The position numbers were made by a program, and so were the translations under genes. A DNA stretch of 16,743 nt from an uncultured Methanobrevibacter sp. (GTDB taxonomy: Archaea > Methanobacteriota > Methanobacteria > Methanobacteriales > Methanobacteriaceae): assembly GCF_900316895.1 (NCBI RefSeq), contig NZ_ONER01000029.1:2248-18990 (forward strand). The letters are read 5' to 3'. Shown in pieces: positions 1 to 7,611 of this stretch (within the stretch, counting starts at the first letter, position 1; every line of letters starts with the position of its first letter). The notes under the pieces are model-generated. The model saw nothing but the letters and a program-made list of their open reading frames with translations, was not told the origin of the DNA and ran no database searches.

Positions 1-2
1 CA

Positions 3-242
3 GGCGAGATTTTGTACTGGATAAGTGAGAATCTGGAAGAATGCGAGTTGAGCGAATATGCACAAACTGCAATTTTAGCAACCAGAGACTATGAATTGGT
101 AAAGGAAGCATTTCTAAATTCAAGAACTGCCAAAAGACTGACTGAACTCGGTTACAGAGAGGATATTGAGCTGTCAGTGATGAGAAACATAACCGACAAT
201 GTTGCCATATATCAAGATAATGAATTAACTTTATATATTTAA
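3..242 (+). CDS. comB: 2-phosphosulfolactate phosphatase ComB (3' end only)
   Basis: This is the C-terminal ~79 residues of a gene entering from the left edge; the frame is open to the first in-frame codon at 3, so the TTG at 12 is not the true start. The tail resembles the ComB family C-terminus as I know it: a segment with S-x-x-A-K-R-L followed by LGYREDIE and then a short acidic/aliphatic strand (DNVAIYQDNE). ComB removes phosphate from 2-phosphosulfolactate to give sulfolactate in coenzyme M biosynthesis, in the cytoplasm. The next step, sulfolactate oxidation, is assigned to comC at the opposite end of this window, which supports the call. The catalytic N-terminal part is outside the window, so activity cannot be judged. 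The stop is TAA at 240-242. Confidence 0.72.
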   Translation, partial: GEILYWISENLEECELSEYAQTAILATRDYELVKEAFLNSRTAKRLTELGYREDIELSVMRNITDNVAIYQDNELTLYI

Positions 243-288
243 ATTTCATAATATTATTAGATAATTAAATTTACAAAGAAGTGTTTTT

Positions 289-1458
289 TTGAAAAGAGAA
301 TGTTTAAAAATTATAGGTACTGCTCACGTATCACAGGAAAGTGTTGAAGAAGTGAAGGATGCAATCTACGAACACCAACCTGATGTAGTTGCTATCGAGC
401 TTGACAGAGGTCGATACACCAAATTAAAACAGGAAATGATGGGTATTGAACAGGATGATACCATATCAGTTACTAAAATCATCAAAGAAAACAAAGTAGG
501 ATTATTTTTCACAACCACACTTTTAAGCTACTTCCAATCCAAGGTTGGGGCGGATCTGGATGTTGCACCGGGTTCAGAAATGATTGGTGCCATCGAAGCC
601 AGTGAGGATTTGGGAATCCCAATTGCCCTAATCGACAGAGACATCAGCATTACCCTTCAAAGGGCCCTGAATAAGATGGGCTTTATGGAAAAGGCCAAAT
701 TCATGGTTAGCCTGATAGCTTCTGCTTTCGGATATGGTGATGATGAGGAAGTCGATGTGGAGGAGCTTAAAAATCCTGACAACCTGGATGAGTTAATGGA
801 AATGTTTAAGGATGAAGCCCCTAGCGTCCACGAAGTACTTGTTCATGAAAGGGACGCATACCTGGCGGGAAGCATAATGAGAATCCCACAGGACCATGTC
901 ATTGCAGTTGTCGGAGCAGGACACAAGCCTGGAATCGAAAGATACTTGGACAACCCTGAAACATTGCCAAATTTAAGGGATTTGGAAGTAATCAAGGAAA
1001 AAAATGGAATTCCATGGGCAAAAATAATTTTGGCATTGATTCCTATTTTGTTTGTTGTGATATTTTTTCTGGCATATTTTAGCGGGATAAACATCACAGG
1101 GAACCTCTATGAGTTCATTGTCATCAGCATGCTTATGGGATTTATCGGATCAATCCTTTCAGGATCCAAAATCCAATCCGCAATTGTTGGAGGAGTGGTT
1201 GCTCCACTGACCATCATACACCCATTGCTTGCAGCAGGATGGTTTTCAGGATTGTGTGAAGCCAAGTTCAGAAAAGTAAGACAAAGCGACATCAAGAATC
1301 TTGCCCATATAGAAAGTTTTAAGGACCTATGGCACAATAACATATTCAGAATACTGCTGGTAGTCATTGGAACTAACCTTGGAGTCAGCATTGCGACCTT
1401 GGTAATTTTGCCTTCCAAAGTTTTCATACCATTATTCATGAAAATATTCGGGATGTAA
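289..1458 (+). CDS. TraB/PrgY/GumN-family membrane protein
   Basis: A 389-residue protein of the TraB (Tiki-like, PF01963) family. The soluble N-terminal domain (about 1-235) carries the two hallmark G-x-x-H motifs, GTAH at 10-13 and GAGH at 209-212. It also has the conserved acidic/basic positions E37-L-D-R40, D116-R-D118 and E187-R-D189. The C-terminal third is hydrophobic, with likely membrane helices at about 245-267, 275-291, 297-320 and 353-374, so the catalytic-type domain is probably anchored to the cytoplasmic membrane. The family fold is related to metal-dependent proteases and erythromycin-esterase-like enzymes. Bacterial PrgY/TraB act against peptide pheromones, but no archaeal substrate is established. 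The start is TTG at 289 with a GAAGTG element about 8 bases upstream; no in-frame ATG lies near it. The length is usual for archaeal members. The function remains unknown. Confidence 0.85.
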   Translation: MKRECLKIIGTAHVSQESVEEVKDAIYEHQPDVVAIELDRGRYTKLKQEMMGIEQDDTISVTKIIKENKVGLFFTTTLLSYFQSKVGADLDVAPGSEMIGAIEASEDLGIPIALIDRDISITLQRALNKMGFMEKAKFMVSLIASAFGYGDDEEVDVEELKNPDNLDELMEMFKDEAPSVHEVLVHERDAYLAGSIMRIPQDHVIAVVGAGHKPGIERYLDNPETLPNLRDLEVIKEKNGIPWAKIILALIPILFVVIFFLAYFSGINITGNLYEFIVISMLMGFIGSILSGSKIQSAIVGGVVAPLTIIHPLLAAGWFSGLCEAKFRKVRQSDIKNLAHIESFKDLWHNNIFRILLVVIGTNLGVSIATLVILPSKVFIPLFMKIFGM

Positions 1459-1523
1459 TAATTAATTTTAAATAATATATTGTTAATAATATAATTACTA
1501 TTGATTTTATAAATGGAAAGACC

Positions 1524-1739
1524 ATGTATTTAATATTTCGTTGTGACTGTGGAAGAGCATTATATGCAAAGGAAGGAGTTGCTACACGCAAATGCGTATG
1601 CGGAAAGACCTTGAAAGTTAAATCAAGACGTATTTTCCAAAAGGTAGCCACAAGAGAAGAAGCCTCCGAAGCGGTTCAGGAAATGCAGGACAAAATATAT
1701 GGAAACACTGGCTTCATGAAGGCCAGCGAACTAAAATAG
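1524..1739 (+). CDS. Small zinc-ribbon protein, DUF1922 (MTH1184-like)
   Basis: A 71-residue protein with two Cys-x-Cys pairs, C7-D-C9 and C24-V-C26, that would hold one zinc ion in a rubredoxin-like knuckle, followed by a basic strand (KVKSRRIF) and a helical tail. I recognise it as the archaeal DUF1922 family, whose Methanothermobacter member MTH1184 has the same length and a solved solution structure. No biochemical role is known to me; zinc-knuckle size and basic charge would allow nucleic-acid or protein binding, but that is inference. The ATG at 1524 is preceded by GGAAAG, a weak ribosome site. The gene is separated from the TraB gene by 65 A+T-rich bases and from the CNNM gene by about 20 bases, so it may be read through into the latter. 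Confidence 0.82.
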   Translation: MYLIFRCDCGRALYAKEGVATRKCVCGKTLKVKSRRIFQKVATREEASEAVQEMQDKIYGNTGFMKASELK

Positions 1740-1758
1740 TTTTAATGGTTTGTTAGAA

Positions 1759-3078
1759 ATGATTGGGACGACACTCAAAATAATTATTATATTAATTTTA
1801 ATAATTTTCACCGGATATCTGTCAATGGCAGAACTTGCCGTTGTATCCATTAGAAAGGCGAAAATGCAGAAATACTTAGAAGAAGGAAATAAAAACGCTC
1901 AAATTGTTTTTGATTTATTAGAAGACCCTAACGAATTTTTATCAACAGTGCAGATTGGAATTTCACTGATTGGTGTTTTGACAGGTGCATTTGGTGGAGT
2001 AACATTAGCCGATCCACTAGCTGCATATATTTCTTTTATACCATACAGCGGACCGATAAGTGTTGCAATAGTTGTTATTGTCACCACTTACCTGACATTG
2101 GTTATCGGAGAGATTGTGCCAAAGGTTATTGCATTGAATGACCCTGAAAGAATTGCCCTGAAAGTTGCAAAAAGCATGGTGGTTCTTGAAAAGGTTTCAA
2201 AGCCTGTCAGTTTCATTTTAGCCAAATCAAGCCGTTTTCTCTTATGGCTGATGAGAATTGAAGATAAAAGCGAAGATGTCGTGACTGAAGAAGAAATCGA
2301 ACTGATGATTAAGGAAGGAAGGGAAGACGGAACTATCGAAAAAGAAGAGGAAGACATTATCAAAAGGGTTTTCAAACTTGACGACCAAAAGGTTGAAAGC
2401 ATAATGACCCCTAGAAATGAGATAATCTGGATTGATTTGGAAGACGATAGGGAAATCAATAAGGTAAAAATCATTGAAAGTAAAAGGTCAATTTTCCCGA
2501 TAGCTTCCGGAGAGCTTGATGATTTCATTGGAGTCGTTCAGGCAAAGGACATCCTCTCAGCAATGTTCACTGAAGATAAATTTGACGTGCACAAAATCGT
2601 GAAAGAGCCTTTAGTGGTTTCCGAACACCTTGAAACATTGGAATTGCTTAAGGAATTCAAGGAAAATCAGGGATATGTTCATATGTCACTTGTAGTCGAT
2701 GAATTCGGAAGCGTTGAAGGATTAATCACATTGAACGATTTGCTTGAGGGTATTGTGGGAGACATTCCTGGAATTGATGAGGAAGATGAACCTGAAGCTA
2801 TTCAAAGAGCTGACGGAACATGGCTGATTGATGGAAGATACCCTATTGATAAATTTAAGGAACTATTCGACTTTAAAGATTCATTACCTGATGAAGAGGA
2901 AGACAACTACACCACATTAGCAGGATTTATACTCAGTATAAGCGGTACAATCCCTAATGAAGAGGACGTGTATGAATGTGGAAGATTTGTCTTTGAAATA
3001 ATCGATATGGACGGCCATCAAATCGATAAGGTCATCGTTACCGATTTGGGGCCTGAAGAGGAAATTGAAGAGGAGTAG
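1759..3078 (+). CDS. CNNM/CorC (HlyC)-family membrane protein with CBS domains
   Basis: About 439 residues, with the classic three-part layout. The numbering here counts from a TTG at 1750, an alternative start that adds three residues. A DUF21/CNNM membrane domain spans about 8-190, with helices near 8-29, 68-88 and 100-123 and the conserved G-E-I-V-P-K at 120-125. A pair of CBS domains follows: the first opens with V-x-S-I-M-T-P-R around 215-222, the second runs about 283-340 and ends L-L-E-G-I-V-G-D. The C-terminal CorC/HlyC domain is about 350-430. The family is linked to Mg2+/divalent-cation or Na+/Mg2+ transport; archaeal CNNM proteins bind Mg-ATP through their CBS pair. The old label hemolysin is misleading. 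Neither start has a convincing ribosome site; I prefer the ATG at 1759. The stop is 3 bases before the exchanger gene, suggesting co-transcription. Confidence 0.88.
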   Translation: MIGTTLKIIIILILIIFTGYLSMAELAVVSIRKAKMQKYLEEGNKNAQIVFDLLEDPNEFLSTVQIGISLIGVLTGAFGGVTLADPLAAYISFIPYSGPISVAIVVIVTTYLTLVIGEIVPKVIALNDPERIALKVAKSMVVLEKVSKPVSFILAKSSRFLLWLMRIEDKSEDVVTEEEIELMIKEGREDGTIEKEEEDIIKRVFKLDDQKVESIMTPRNEIIWIDLEDDREINKVKIIESKRSIFPIASGELDDFIGVVQAKDILSAMFTEDKFDVHKIVKEPLVVSEHLETLELLKEFKENQGYVHMSLVVDEFGSVEGLITLNDLLEGIVGDIPGIDEEDEPEAIQRADGTWLIDGRYPIDKFKELFDFKDSLPDEEEDNYTTLAGFILSISGTIPNEEDVYECGRFVFEIIDMDGHQIDKVIVTDLGPEEEIEEE

Positions 3079-3081
3079 AAA

Positions 3082-4026
3082 ATGGACACATCAATAATAA
3101 TCCAAGTTGTTTTACTAATTGTGGGATTTGTATTTTTGATTAAAGGATCTGACTTTTTTGTTGATGGGGCAAGCAGCATAGCTTCCCTTTTGAAGATACC
3201 TACAATTATTGTTGGTCTGACAATTGTGGCATTGGGAACAAGTGCTCCTGAAGCAGCAGTTTCAATTACTTCATCCCTTACCGGAAGCAATGCGATGGCT
3301 GTAAGTAACGTTATTGGAAGTAACCTGTTTAACATGTTAATGGTTATCGGTATTGCAGCACTTTTAAGTGAATTATTAATGGAAAAACAGGTTCTTGAAA
3401 AAGATTTGCCTTTCCTTGTATGCATTACTGTCTTATGGGCGGTTTTCATAATAATTGGATGGGACATAACAAACATTGAAGGAATAATTTTACTTGTCAT
3501 CATGATTGCATATATTGCATATCTTGTTTATGACACTAAAAAATCCGGAGGCGCAAACGAAGTCGAAAAACCAAAATACAGCCTCCCATACAGCATTGTT
3601 TTCATACTTGTGGGACTTGCAGGAATCATAATCGGTGGAGATTTGGTTGTAGACAGCGCTTCAGCTATAGCGATAGCATTCGGAATGAGTGAAACTTTAG
3701 TAGGTTTAACCATTGTGGCAATCGGTACCTCTTTGCCTGAACTTGTGACTTCACTTACCGCTTTAAAGAAAGGAGAAAACCAGTTGGTTATAGGTAATGT
3801 AATAGGTTCAAACATCTTTAACATATTGTTCGTGCTTGGTGCAAGCAGTGCAATAAGTGCAATACCTCTTGACTCAAGTATGCTCATTGATGTCCTATTC
3901 ATGTTATTTGTTACCATATTGTGTTTCGTATTCGGTAAGACACAGGACAAATATGACAAAAAAGAGGGAGCTATTTTAGTTATATTATTTATTGCCTACA
4001 TGGCTTTCGCAATTTTGAGAAATTAA
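3082..4026 (+). CDS. CaCA-family calcium/sodium antiporter (YrbG type)
   Basis: A 314-residue, highly hydrophobic protein with the two inverted alpha repeats that define Ca2+/cation antiporters. Alpha-1 has GLTIVALGTSAPE (45-57) and GSN-FN (79-84). Alpha-2 has GLTIVAIGTSLPE (208-220) and GSN-FN (242-247). The glutamates E57 and E220 are the expected ion-binding residues, so the transporter looks intact. About ten membrane helices are expected, with a hydrophilic loop at about 151-168 between the halves. It would exchange Ca2+ (or another divalent cation) against Na+ or H+ across the cytoplasmic membrane; the ion specificity cannot be read from sequence. It starts 3 bases after the CNNM stop, using a GAGGAG ribosome site inside the end of that gene, so the two membrane proteins are probably one operon for divalent-cation homeostasis. 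Its last 42 bases overlap the oppositely oriented PP-loop gene. Confidence 0.92.
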   Translation: MDTSIIIQVVLLIVGFVFLIKGSDFFVDGASSIASLLKIPTIIVGLTIVALGTSAPEAAVSITSSLTGSNAMAVSNVIGSNLFNMLMVIGIAALLSELLMEKQVLEKDLPFLVCITVLWAVFIIIGWDITNIEGIILLVIMIAYIAYLVYDTKKSGGANEVEKPKYSLPYSIVFILVGLAGIIIGGDLVVDSASAIAIAFGMSETLVGLTIVAIGTSLPELVTSLTALKKGENQLVIGNVIGSNIFNILFVLGASSAISAIPLDSSMLIDVLFMLFVTILCFVFGKTQDKYDKKEGAILVILFIAYMAFAILRN

Positions 4027-4860
4027 GTCTTTTAACTCACAGGCCTTGCAGATGTTGGATGAAGTCGGCTCACCACAGACTTCACATTCATTAAGGCTTG
4101 GAGTTACATCATTTTCAAACATTAAAATCTGTTTAAATGACTCCATCACATTATTTTTTACACCAGGATACTTGTCTTCACTGACATTTAGGAATTCCTT
4201 GATTTTAGCCCTTAGGGACAAATGAGAATATGGGCACTCATCAAGGTGAATATCAATGTTGTTTATAACAGCCCACATTCCAACCTCCTTTTCTGGAGTG
4301 TTCCACAGCGGTTTGATTCTTGGAACGAGTTTAGGATGGATTACATCGAGTTCAGGCCCGAATTTGGAAAATTTGATTGTATCTCCCCTAGCAAAACTCA
4401 TCAAAAATGATTGTATTTCATCATCCAAATTATGACCTGTGGCAATTTTGGCGGCATCAAGTTCATAAGCGGTCTTATTCAAAATATTTCTTCTAAACAC
4501 CCCACAAGGGATGCAAGCACTTTTAAAATCAGAGTATATGTCATCCAAAGCGAAACCCTCTTCATCTTTAAATGACTTTTGAACAAGTTCAACATTCAAA
4601 TCACGAGCGTTTTGGATAGCTGAATCAATTCCATGCTGTCTGTAACCTTCAATACCCTCATCAACACTGATTGCCACCAAATCAAAATCCAGAAATTGCT
4701 GATAATTTTTCAGAGCATGTAAAGTCAATACACTGTCCTTACCACCAGACAATGCAACAGCTATCAATTCGCCTTCTTTTATTAGTTCATAATCGCGAAT
4801 CAGGTTATTGATTCTTGTAAAAATCATTTCATTAAATTCATCTTTATCTAATTTGACCAT
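3985..4860 (-). CDS. PP-loop ATPase of the TtcA/TtuA/NcsA (Ctu1) tRNA-thiolation family
   Basis: About 291 residues from the ATG at 4860; a TTG at 4866 is also possible. The PP-loop S-G-G-K-D-S at 38-43 adenylates the target base. C116-x-x-C119 and C209 match the three cysteines that hold the 4Fe-4S cluster in TtuA/TtcA-type enzymes. The A-T-G-H-N-L-D-D-E block at 140-148 is the second nucleotide-binding signature. A C-terminal zinc ribbon is present (C259-x-x-C262, C271-x-x-C274). The N-terminal zinc ribbon usual in archaeal NcsA/TtuA is absent: the protein begins with a helical, Lys/Asp/Glu-rich segment. The likely reaction is sulfur insertion into a tRNA uridine or cytidine, but which position is uncertain because archaea carry several paralogs. 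Its 3' end overlaps the exchanger gene by 42 bases; its 5' end is divergent from the MTH1187-like gene. Confidence 0.85.
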   Translation of the reverse strand: MVKLDKDEFNEMIFTRINNLIRDYELIKEGELIAVALSGGKDSVLTLHALKNYQQFLDFDLVAISVDEGIEGYRQHGIDSAIQNARDLNVELVQKSFKDEEGFALDDIYSDFKSACIPCGVFRRNILNKTAYELDAAKIATGHNLDDEIQSFLMSFARGDTIKFSKFGPELDVIHPKLVPRIKPLWNTPEKEVGMWAVINNIDIHLDECPYSHLSLRAKIKEFLNVSEDKYPGVKNNVMESFKQILMFENDVTPSLNECEVCGEPTSSNICKACELKDLISQNCESHVGNK

Positions 4861-4910
4861 TACCAATTAGTTTATTAAACAATAAATAAATAATTTTAGT
4901 AGGTGAAAAA
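4861..4910. promoter_or_regulatory. Short divergent promoter region (PP-loop gene / MTH1187-like gene)
   Basis: Only 50 A+T-rich bases separate the two divergent starts. On the plus strand an AGGTGA ribosome site lies about 5 bases before the ATG at 4911. A TTTATT box around 4871-4876 and the minus-strand TTATTTATTT around 4885-4895 are the best candidates for TATA elements, but neither is strong. The octamer TAGTTTAT at 4868-4875 recurs upstream of psmB and fttA. The promoters must overlap or the leaders must be very short. Confidence 0.4.
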
Positions 4911-5216
4911 ATGATTACTTGTGATTTTGCAATATTACCCGTCGGAACAGAAACTACAGAATGTAAAGATTATGTGACTGCAGCAGTGCAATCAATAAAA
5001 GATTCCGGATTAAACTATCAACTGACCGGAATGGGAACACAAATAGAAGCAGACAATCTTGAAGAGTTATATTCTGCAATTGCCACAGCTCAAGAAGCGA
5101 TTTTTGAACTGGGAATCGGTAGGGTATACACTGTCATAAAAGTGGATGACAGAAGAGACCTTGAAAACAGGACTTTAGACGCTAAAGTCGATACAGTAAA
5201 TGAAATGTTAAAATAA
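4911..5216 (+). CDS. MTH1187-family thiamine-binding protein (DUF77, YqgV-like)
   Basis: A 101-residue cytoplasmic protein that I recognise as the MTH1187/YkoF-related family (PF01910). Typical features are the opening strand with A-I-L-P-V-G-T, the middle Y-x-L-T-G-M-G-T-x-I-E (the family's ligand-side strand), and the final helix pair ending in R-x-x-x-x-R-T-L-D-A-K-V. The fold is ferredoxin-like and oligomeric; homologs bind thiamine or its pyrimidine precursor, and the role is probably carriage or sensing rather than catalysis. The ribosome site AGGTGA precedes the ATG. The gene stands alone between the divergent PP-loop gene and the convergent aminotransferase gene, with no other thiamine gene in the window. 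Confidence 0.86.
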   Translation: MITCDFAILPVGTETTECKDYVTAAVQSIKDSGLNYQLTGMGTQIEADNLEELYSAIATAQEAIFELGIGRVYTVIKVDDRRDLENRTLDAKVDTVNEMLK

Positions 5217-5219
5217 TTT

Positions 5220-5257
5220 TAAAAAAAAAGTGAAAAAAGTTAGAATTTAATCTAACT
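5220..5257 (-). terminator. Hairpin plus T-tracts ending the aminotransferase gene
   Basis: A perfect 7-bp inverted repeat, AGTTAGA (5238-5244) and TCTAACT (5251-5257), with a 6-base loop. Read on the minus strand it is followed at once by TTTTTT, then CAC, then nine T residues, the usual form of a U-tract terminator. It overlaps the aminotransferase stop codon (TAA, 5249-5247), so the last codons form part of the stem. The A-tract may also serve as the 3' boundary for the rightward MTH1187-like gene, but on that strand it is not a T-tract. Confidence 0.6.
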
Positions 5258-6353
5258 CATTGGAAGCGGTTTTTACCGCTTCAATTACAAGATCCAAATC
5301 CTCTTGGGTCAATGAGGGATGGACCGGTAGGGAAATTACATTATCTGCCGCAAGTTCAGCATTCGGACAGTATCCTTCGAACTCCAATGCCATGTAAATT
5401 GGTTGATTATACAATGGAATCGGATAGTGAATACCTGTTCCAACACCACAATCGTTGATTATGTCAACCCAATCGTCACGGTCTCCTTTTTCAACCCTAA
5501 TTGTATACTGATGATATACATGCTTTGAGCCGTCAGCACAGTAAGGTGTGATAATTCCATCAACGTCAGCCAAACCTTTATTTAAATAGTCTGCATTGGC
5601 TATTCTCTTATCGTTGAATCCGTCAATATTTTTCAATTGCGCAAGACCGATGGCTGCGGAGATATCAGTCATCCTAAAGTTATAACCTATTGCACTATGG
5701 TGATATCTGACTGTTGCCCCATGTGCCCTGAACATTCTTGCACTATCGGCCAACTCTTCATCATCAGTGGTGATAATTCCTCCTTCGGAAGTAGTCATAT
5801 TTTTTGTTGGGTAAAAACTGAAGCAGGACATGTCTCCCATGCTTCCGACTTTCTGACCTTTGAAGGTTGCTCCATGAGCCTGTGCGGCATCCTCTATAAC
5901 AATCAATCCGTATTTTTCAGCAATCTCATTGATTCTGTCCATCTCTGCAGACTGACCATACAATTGAACAGGCATGATTGCCTTAGTGTTTTCAGTTATT
6001 GCATCTTCAATCGCATCAGGACTTAATGTATATGTTTTCAAGTCAATGTCTGCAAATACAGGTTTTGCACCGGTATAAACAATTGAGTTCCCACTTGCAA
6101 TGAATGTGAACGGGGTTGTGATTACCTCATCTCCCGGACCGATATCGCATGCAAGCAATGCAGTGTGCAAAGCTGCAGTTCCTGAGTTGACAGCAATACC
6201 ATATTCTGCTCCAACCCATTCAGCAAATTTCTGCTCAAATTCCTCAACTTTTGGCCCTTGGGCAATCATTCCTGATTTTAACACTTCAACTACATTTTCA
6301 ATTTCTTCATCACCGATTATCGGTTTAGCAATAGGAACTCTAATATTTGACAC
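5247..6353 (-). CDS. DegT/DnrJ/EryC1/StrS-family sugar aminotransferase
   Basis: About 368 residues; a PLP-dependent aminotransferase of fold type I, DegT group. Counting from GTG at 6353: S-G-T-A-A-L at 57-62 (PLP phosphate loop), E-D-A-A-Q-A-H-G at 154-161 with D155 pairing with the PLP ring nitrogen, and S-F-Y-P-T-K-N at 179-185 with K184 as the Schiff-base lysine. Such enzymes usually place an amino group on a keto-sugar nucleotide for surface glycans. In Methanobacteriales this could feed pseudomurein or glycoprotein glycans, but no other sugar gene is adjacent, so the substrate is unknown. I chose the GTG at 6353 because GGTGAT sits 4 bases upstream of it; ATG 6359, GTG 6362 and TTG 6365 are in-frame alternatives with that motif too close or downstream. 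Confidence 0.9.
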   Translation of the reverse strand: MSNIRVPIAKPIIGDEEIENVVEVLKSGMIAQGPKVEEFEQKFAEWVGAEYGIAVNSGTAALHTALLACDIGPGDEVITTPFTFIASGNSIVYTGAKPVFADIDLKTYTLSPDAIEDAITENTKAIMPVQLYGQSAEMDRINEIAEKYGLIVIEDAAQAHGATFKGQKVGSMGDMSCFSFYPTKNMTTSEGGIITTDDEELADSARMFRAHGATVRYHHSAIGYNFRMTDISAAIGLAQLKNIDGFNDKRIANADYLNKGLADVDGIITPYCADGSKHVYHQYTIRVEKGDRDDWVDIINDCGVGTGIHYPIPLYNQPIYMALEFEGYCPNAELAADNVISLPVHPSLTQEDLDLVIEAVKTASNELD

Positions 6354-6365
6354 AATCATCACCAA

Positions 6366-6447
6366 ATTAAATTAAATTACCATACTAATATTTAAATCTA
6401 ATAATATTTAAAATATAGTTATTAAAAAAAATTAAGAGTGAGAAGTA
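6366..6447. promoter_or_regulatory. Divergent promoter region between the aminotransferase gene and trm1
   Basis: These 82 bases are almost entirely A and T. On the minus strand GATTTAAATATTA around 6388-6400 is a plausible TATA box about 30-40 bases before the aminotransferase start. On the plus strand AATATTTAAAATATA around 6402-6416 could serve trm1, whose ribosome site GAGTGA lies near 6434-6440. The motif AATATTTAAA occurs twice (near 6387 and 6402), probably one copy per direction. Confidence 0.4.
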
Positions 6448-7611
6448 ATGGACGAATATAAAATAGTAAGTATTGAAGAGGGATTAACAAAAATCGAATT
6501 TCCCGAATATGAAAAGGTTTCATCAGCGGCACCAGTTTTTTATAATCCTCACATGGAATTAAACAGGGATTTGTCTATTCTTGCAATCCAAGTATTCCAA
6601 AAGGAGCAGGACCGTGAAATAAACATATGCGACCTGTTTGGAGGAAGCGGAATAAGAGGCGTGAGATATAAAAATGAGATTGATGGTGTCGGAGAGGTTT
6701 CAATCAATGACATAAGTGAAACAGCGAATCATTATGAAAGGCACAACATCGAACTGAACAACTTAAATGATGTTCATGTATATCAGCATGACGCCAGCAT
6801 GTTCTTGAGGATGAAACGTGGCGAATTCGATGTCATCGACATAGATCCATTCGGCACACCCTCACCATTTCTAGACTCTGCAGGATATTGTGCCAGAAGA
6901 AACTCACTGATGTGCGTTACCGCAACCGACACATCAGCATTATGCGGAACATACGAAGAACCCTGCATCAGAAAATATAATTCAAAACCTTACAAAAGTG
7001 AATACTGCCATGAGACAGGAATTAGAATATTGGCAGGTTTTGTCGCACTCACTCTTTCAAAATATGCCAAGCTCATTGAAGTGAAAATGTCACACAGCAC
7101 TGAACATTATATGAGAATGTATCTTGAAATTAAAAAAGGTTCAAAAAGAACTGACGAATCCCTGAAAAACATAGGATACATCAGTCACTGCAAACACTGC
7201 TTACACAGGCAAACCAGCAATGGTCTGGCCAGTCCTATTGATGAAGTGTGTCCTGTTTGCGGTGAAAAGTTAGTTCATGCAGGACCTTTATGGTTAGGAA
7301 AAATTCAGGATGGCGAATTTATTCAAAAGATGATTGAAGAAGCAGACAATAAAAAAATAAATAGCGAAAAAGAAGCTTTGAAACTATTGAACAAATGTCT
7401 AGTGGAATGTGACGGACCTGCAACATTTTACGACGTTCACAGCATATGCAAATCCTTAAAAATCAGTGCTCCAAAATTTGAACTTATTTTGAATGAACTT
7501 GAAAAGGAAGGGTTCAAAGCCATAAAAACCCATTATAATCCAATAGGGATTAAAACTGATGCTGGAATTGAAAATATTAAAAATATTTTGATAAAATTAA
7601 ATGATATTTAG
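6448..7611 (+). CDS. trm1: tRNA (guanine(26)-N2)-dimethyltransferase Trm1
   Basis: A 387-residue class I SAM-dependent RNA methyltransferase that makes m2G/m2,2G at position 26 of tRNA. The N-terminal P-V-F-Y-N-P at 29-34 is typical of Trm1. D-L-F-G-G-S-G-I-R at 62-70 is the SAM-binding loop, and D-I-D-P-F-G-T-P at 131-138 is the characteristic catalytic D-P-F-G motif. A four-cysteine zinc site (C248-x-x-C251, C268-x-x-C271) sits in the C-terminal domain, which ends with a winged-helix-like region. Length is usual for archaeal Trm1, and all key residues are present. The ATG at 6448 follows GAGTGAGAAGTA. It is divergent from the aminotransferase gene and is followed by a 238-base gap, so it is probably transcribed alone. 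Confidence 0.94.
   Translation: MDEYKIVSIEEGLTKIEFPEYEKVSSAAPVFYNPHMELNRDLSILAIQVFQKEQDREINICDLFGGSGIRGVRYKNEIDGVGEVSINDISETANHYERHNIELNNLNDVHVYQHDASMFLRMKRGEFDVIDIDPFGTPSPFLDSAGYCARRNSLMCVTATDTSALCGTYEEPCIRKYNSKPYKSEYCHETGIRILAGFVALTLSKYAKLIEVKMSHSTEHYMRMYLEIKKGSKRTDESLKNIGYISHCKHCLHRQTSNGLASPIDEVCPVCGEKLVHAGPLWLGKIQDGEFIQKMIEEADNKKINSEKEALKLLNKCLVECDGPATFYDVHSICKSLKISAPKFELILNELEKEGFKAIKTHYNPIGIKTDAGIENIKNILIKLNDI

Noticed and set aside
1459..1523. AATAATATATTGTTAATAATATAATT-type repeats after the TraB gene considered as a terminator or operator
   Set aside because: The complementarity is imperfect and consists of A/T only; no better than expected in such A+T-rich DNA.
1745..1756. Four-codon ATG-GTT-TGT-TAG frame just before the CNNM gene as a leader peptide
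   Set aside because: Too short and without a ribosome site; such mini-frames are common by chance.
2088..2528. 146-codon open frame on the minus strand inside the CNNM/CorC gene
   Set aside because: Its product is a serine-rich low-complexity translation produced by the antisense of Glu/Lys/Asp codons; it has no ribosome site or family signature and is fully inside a clear gene.
5637..6026. 129-codon plus-strand frame opposite the aminotransferase
   Set aside because: Its cysteine- and serine-rich product is antisense of the conserved PLP-binding region; no independent support.
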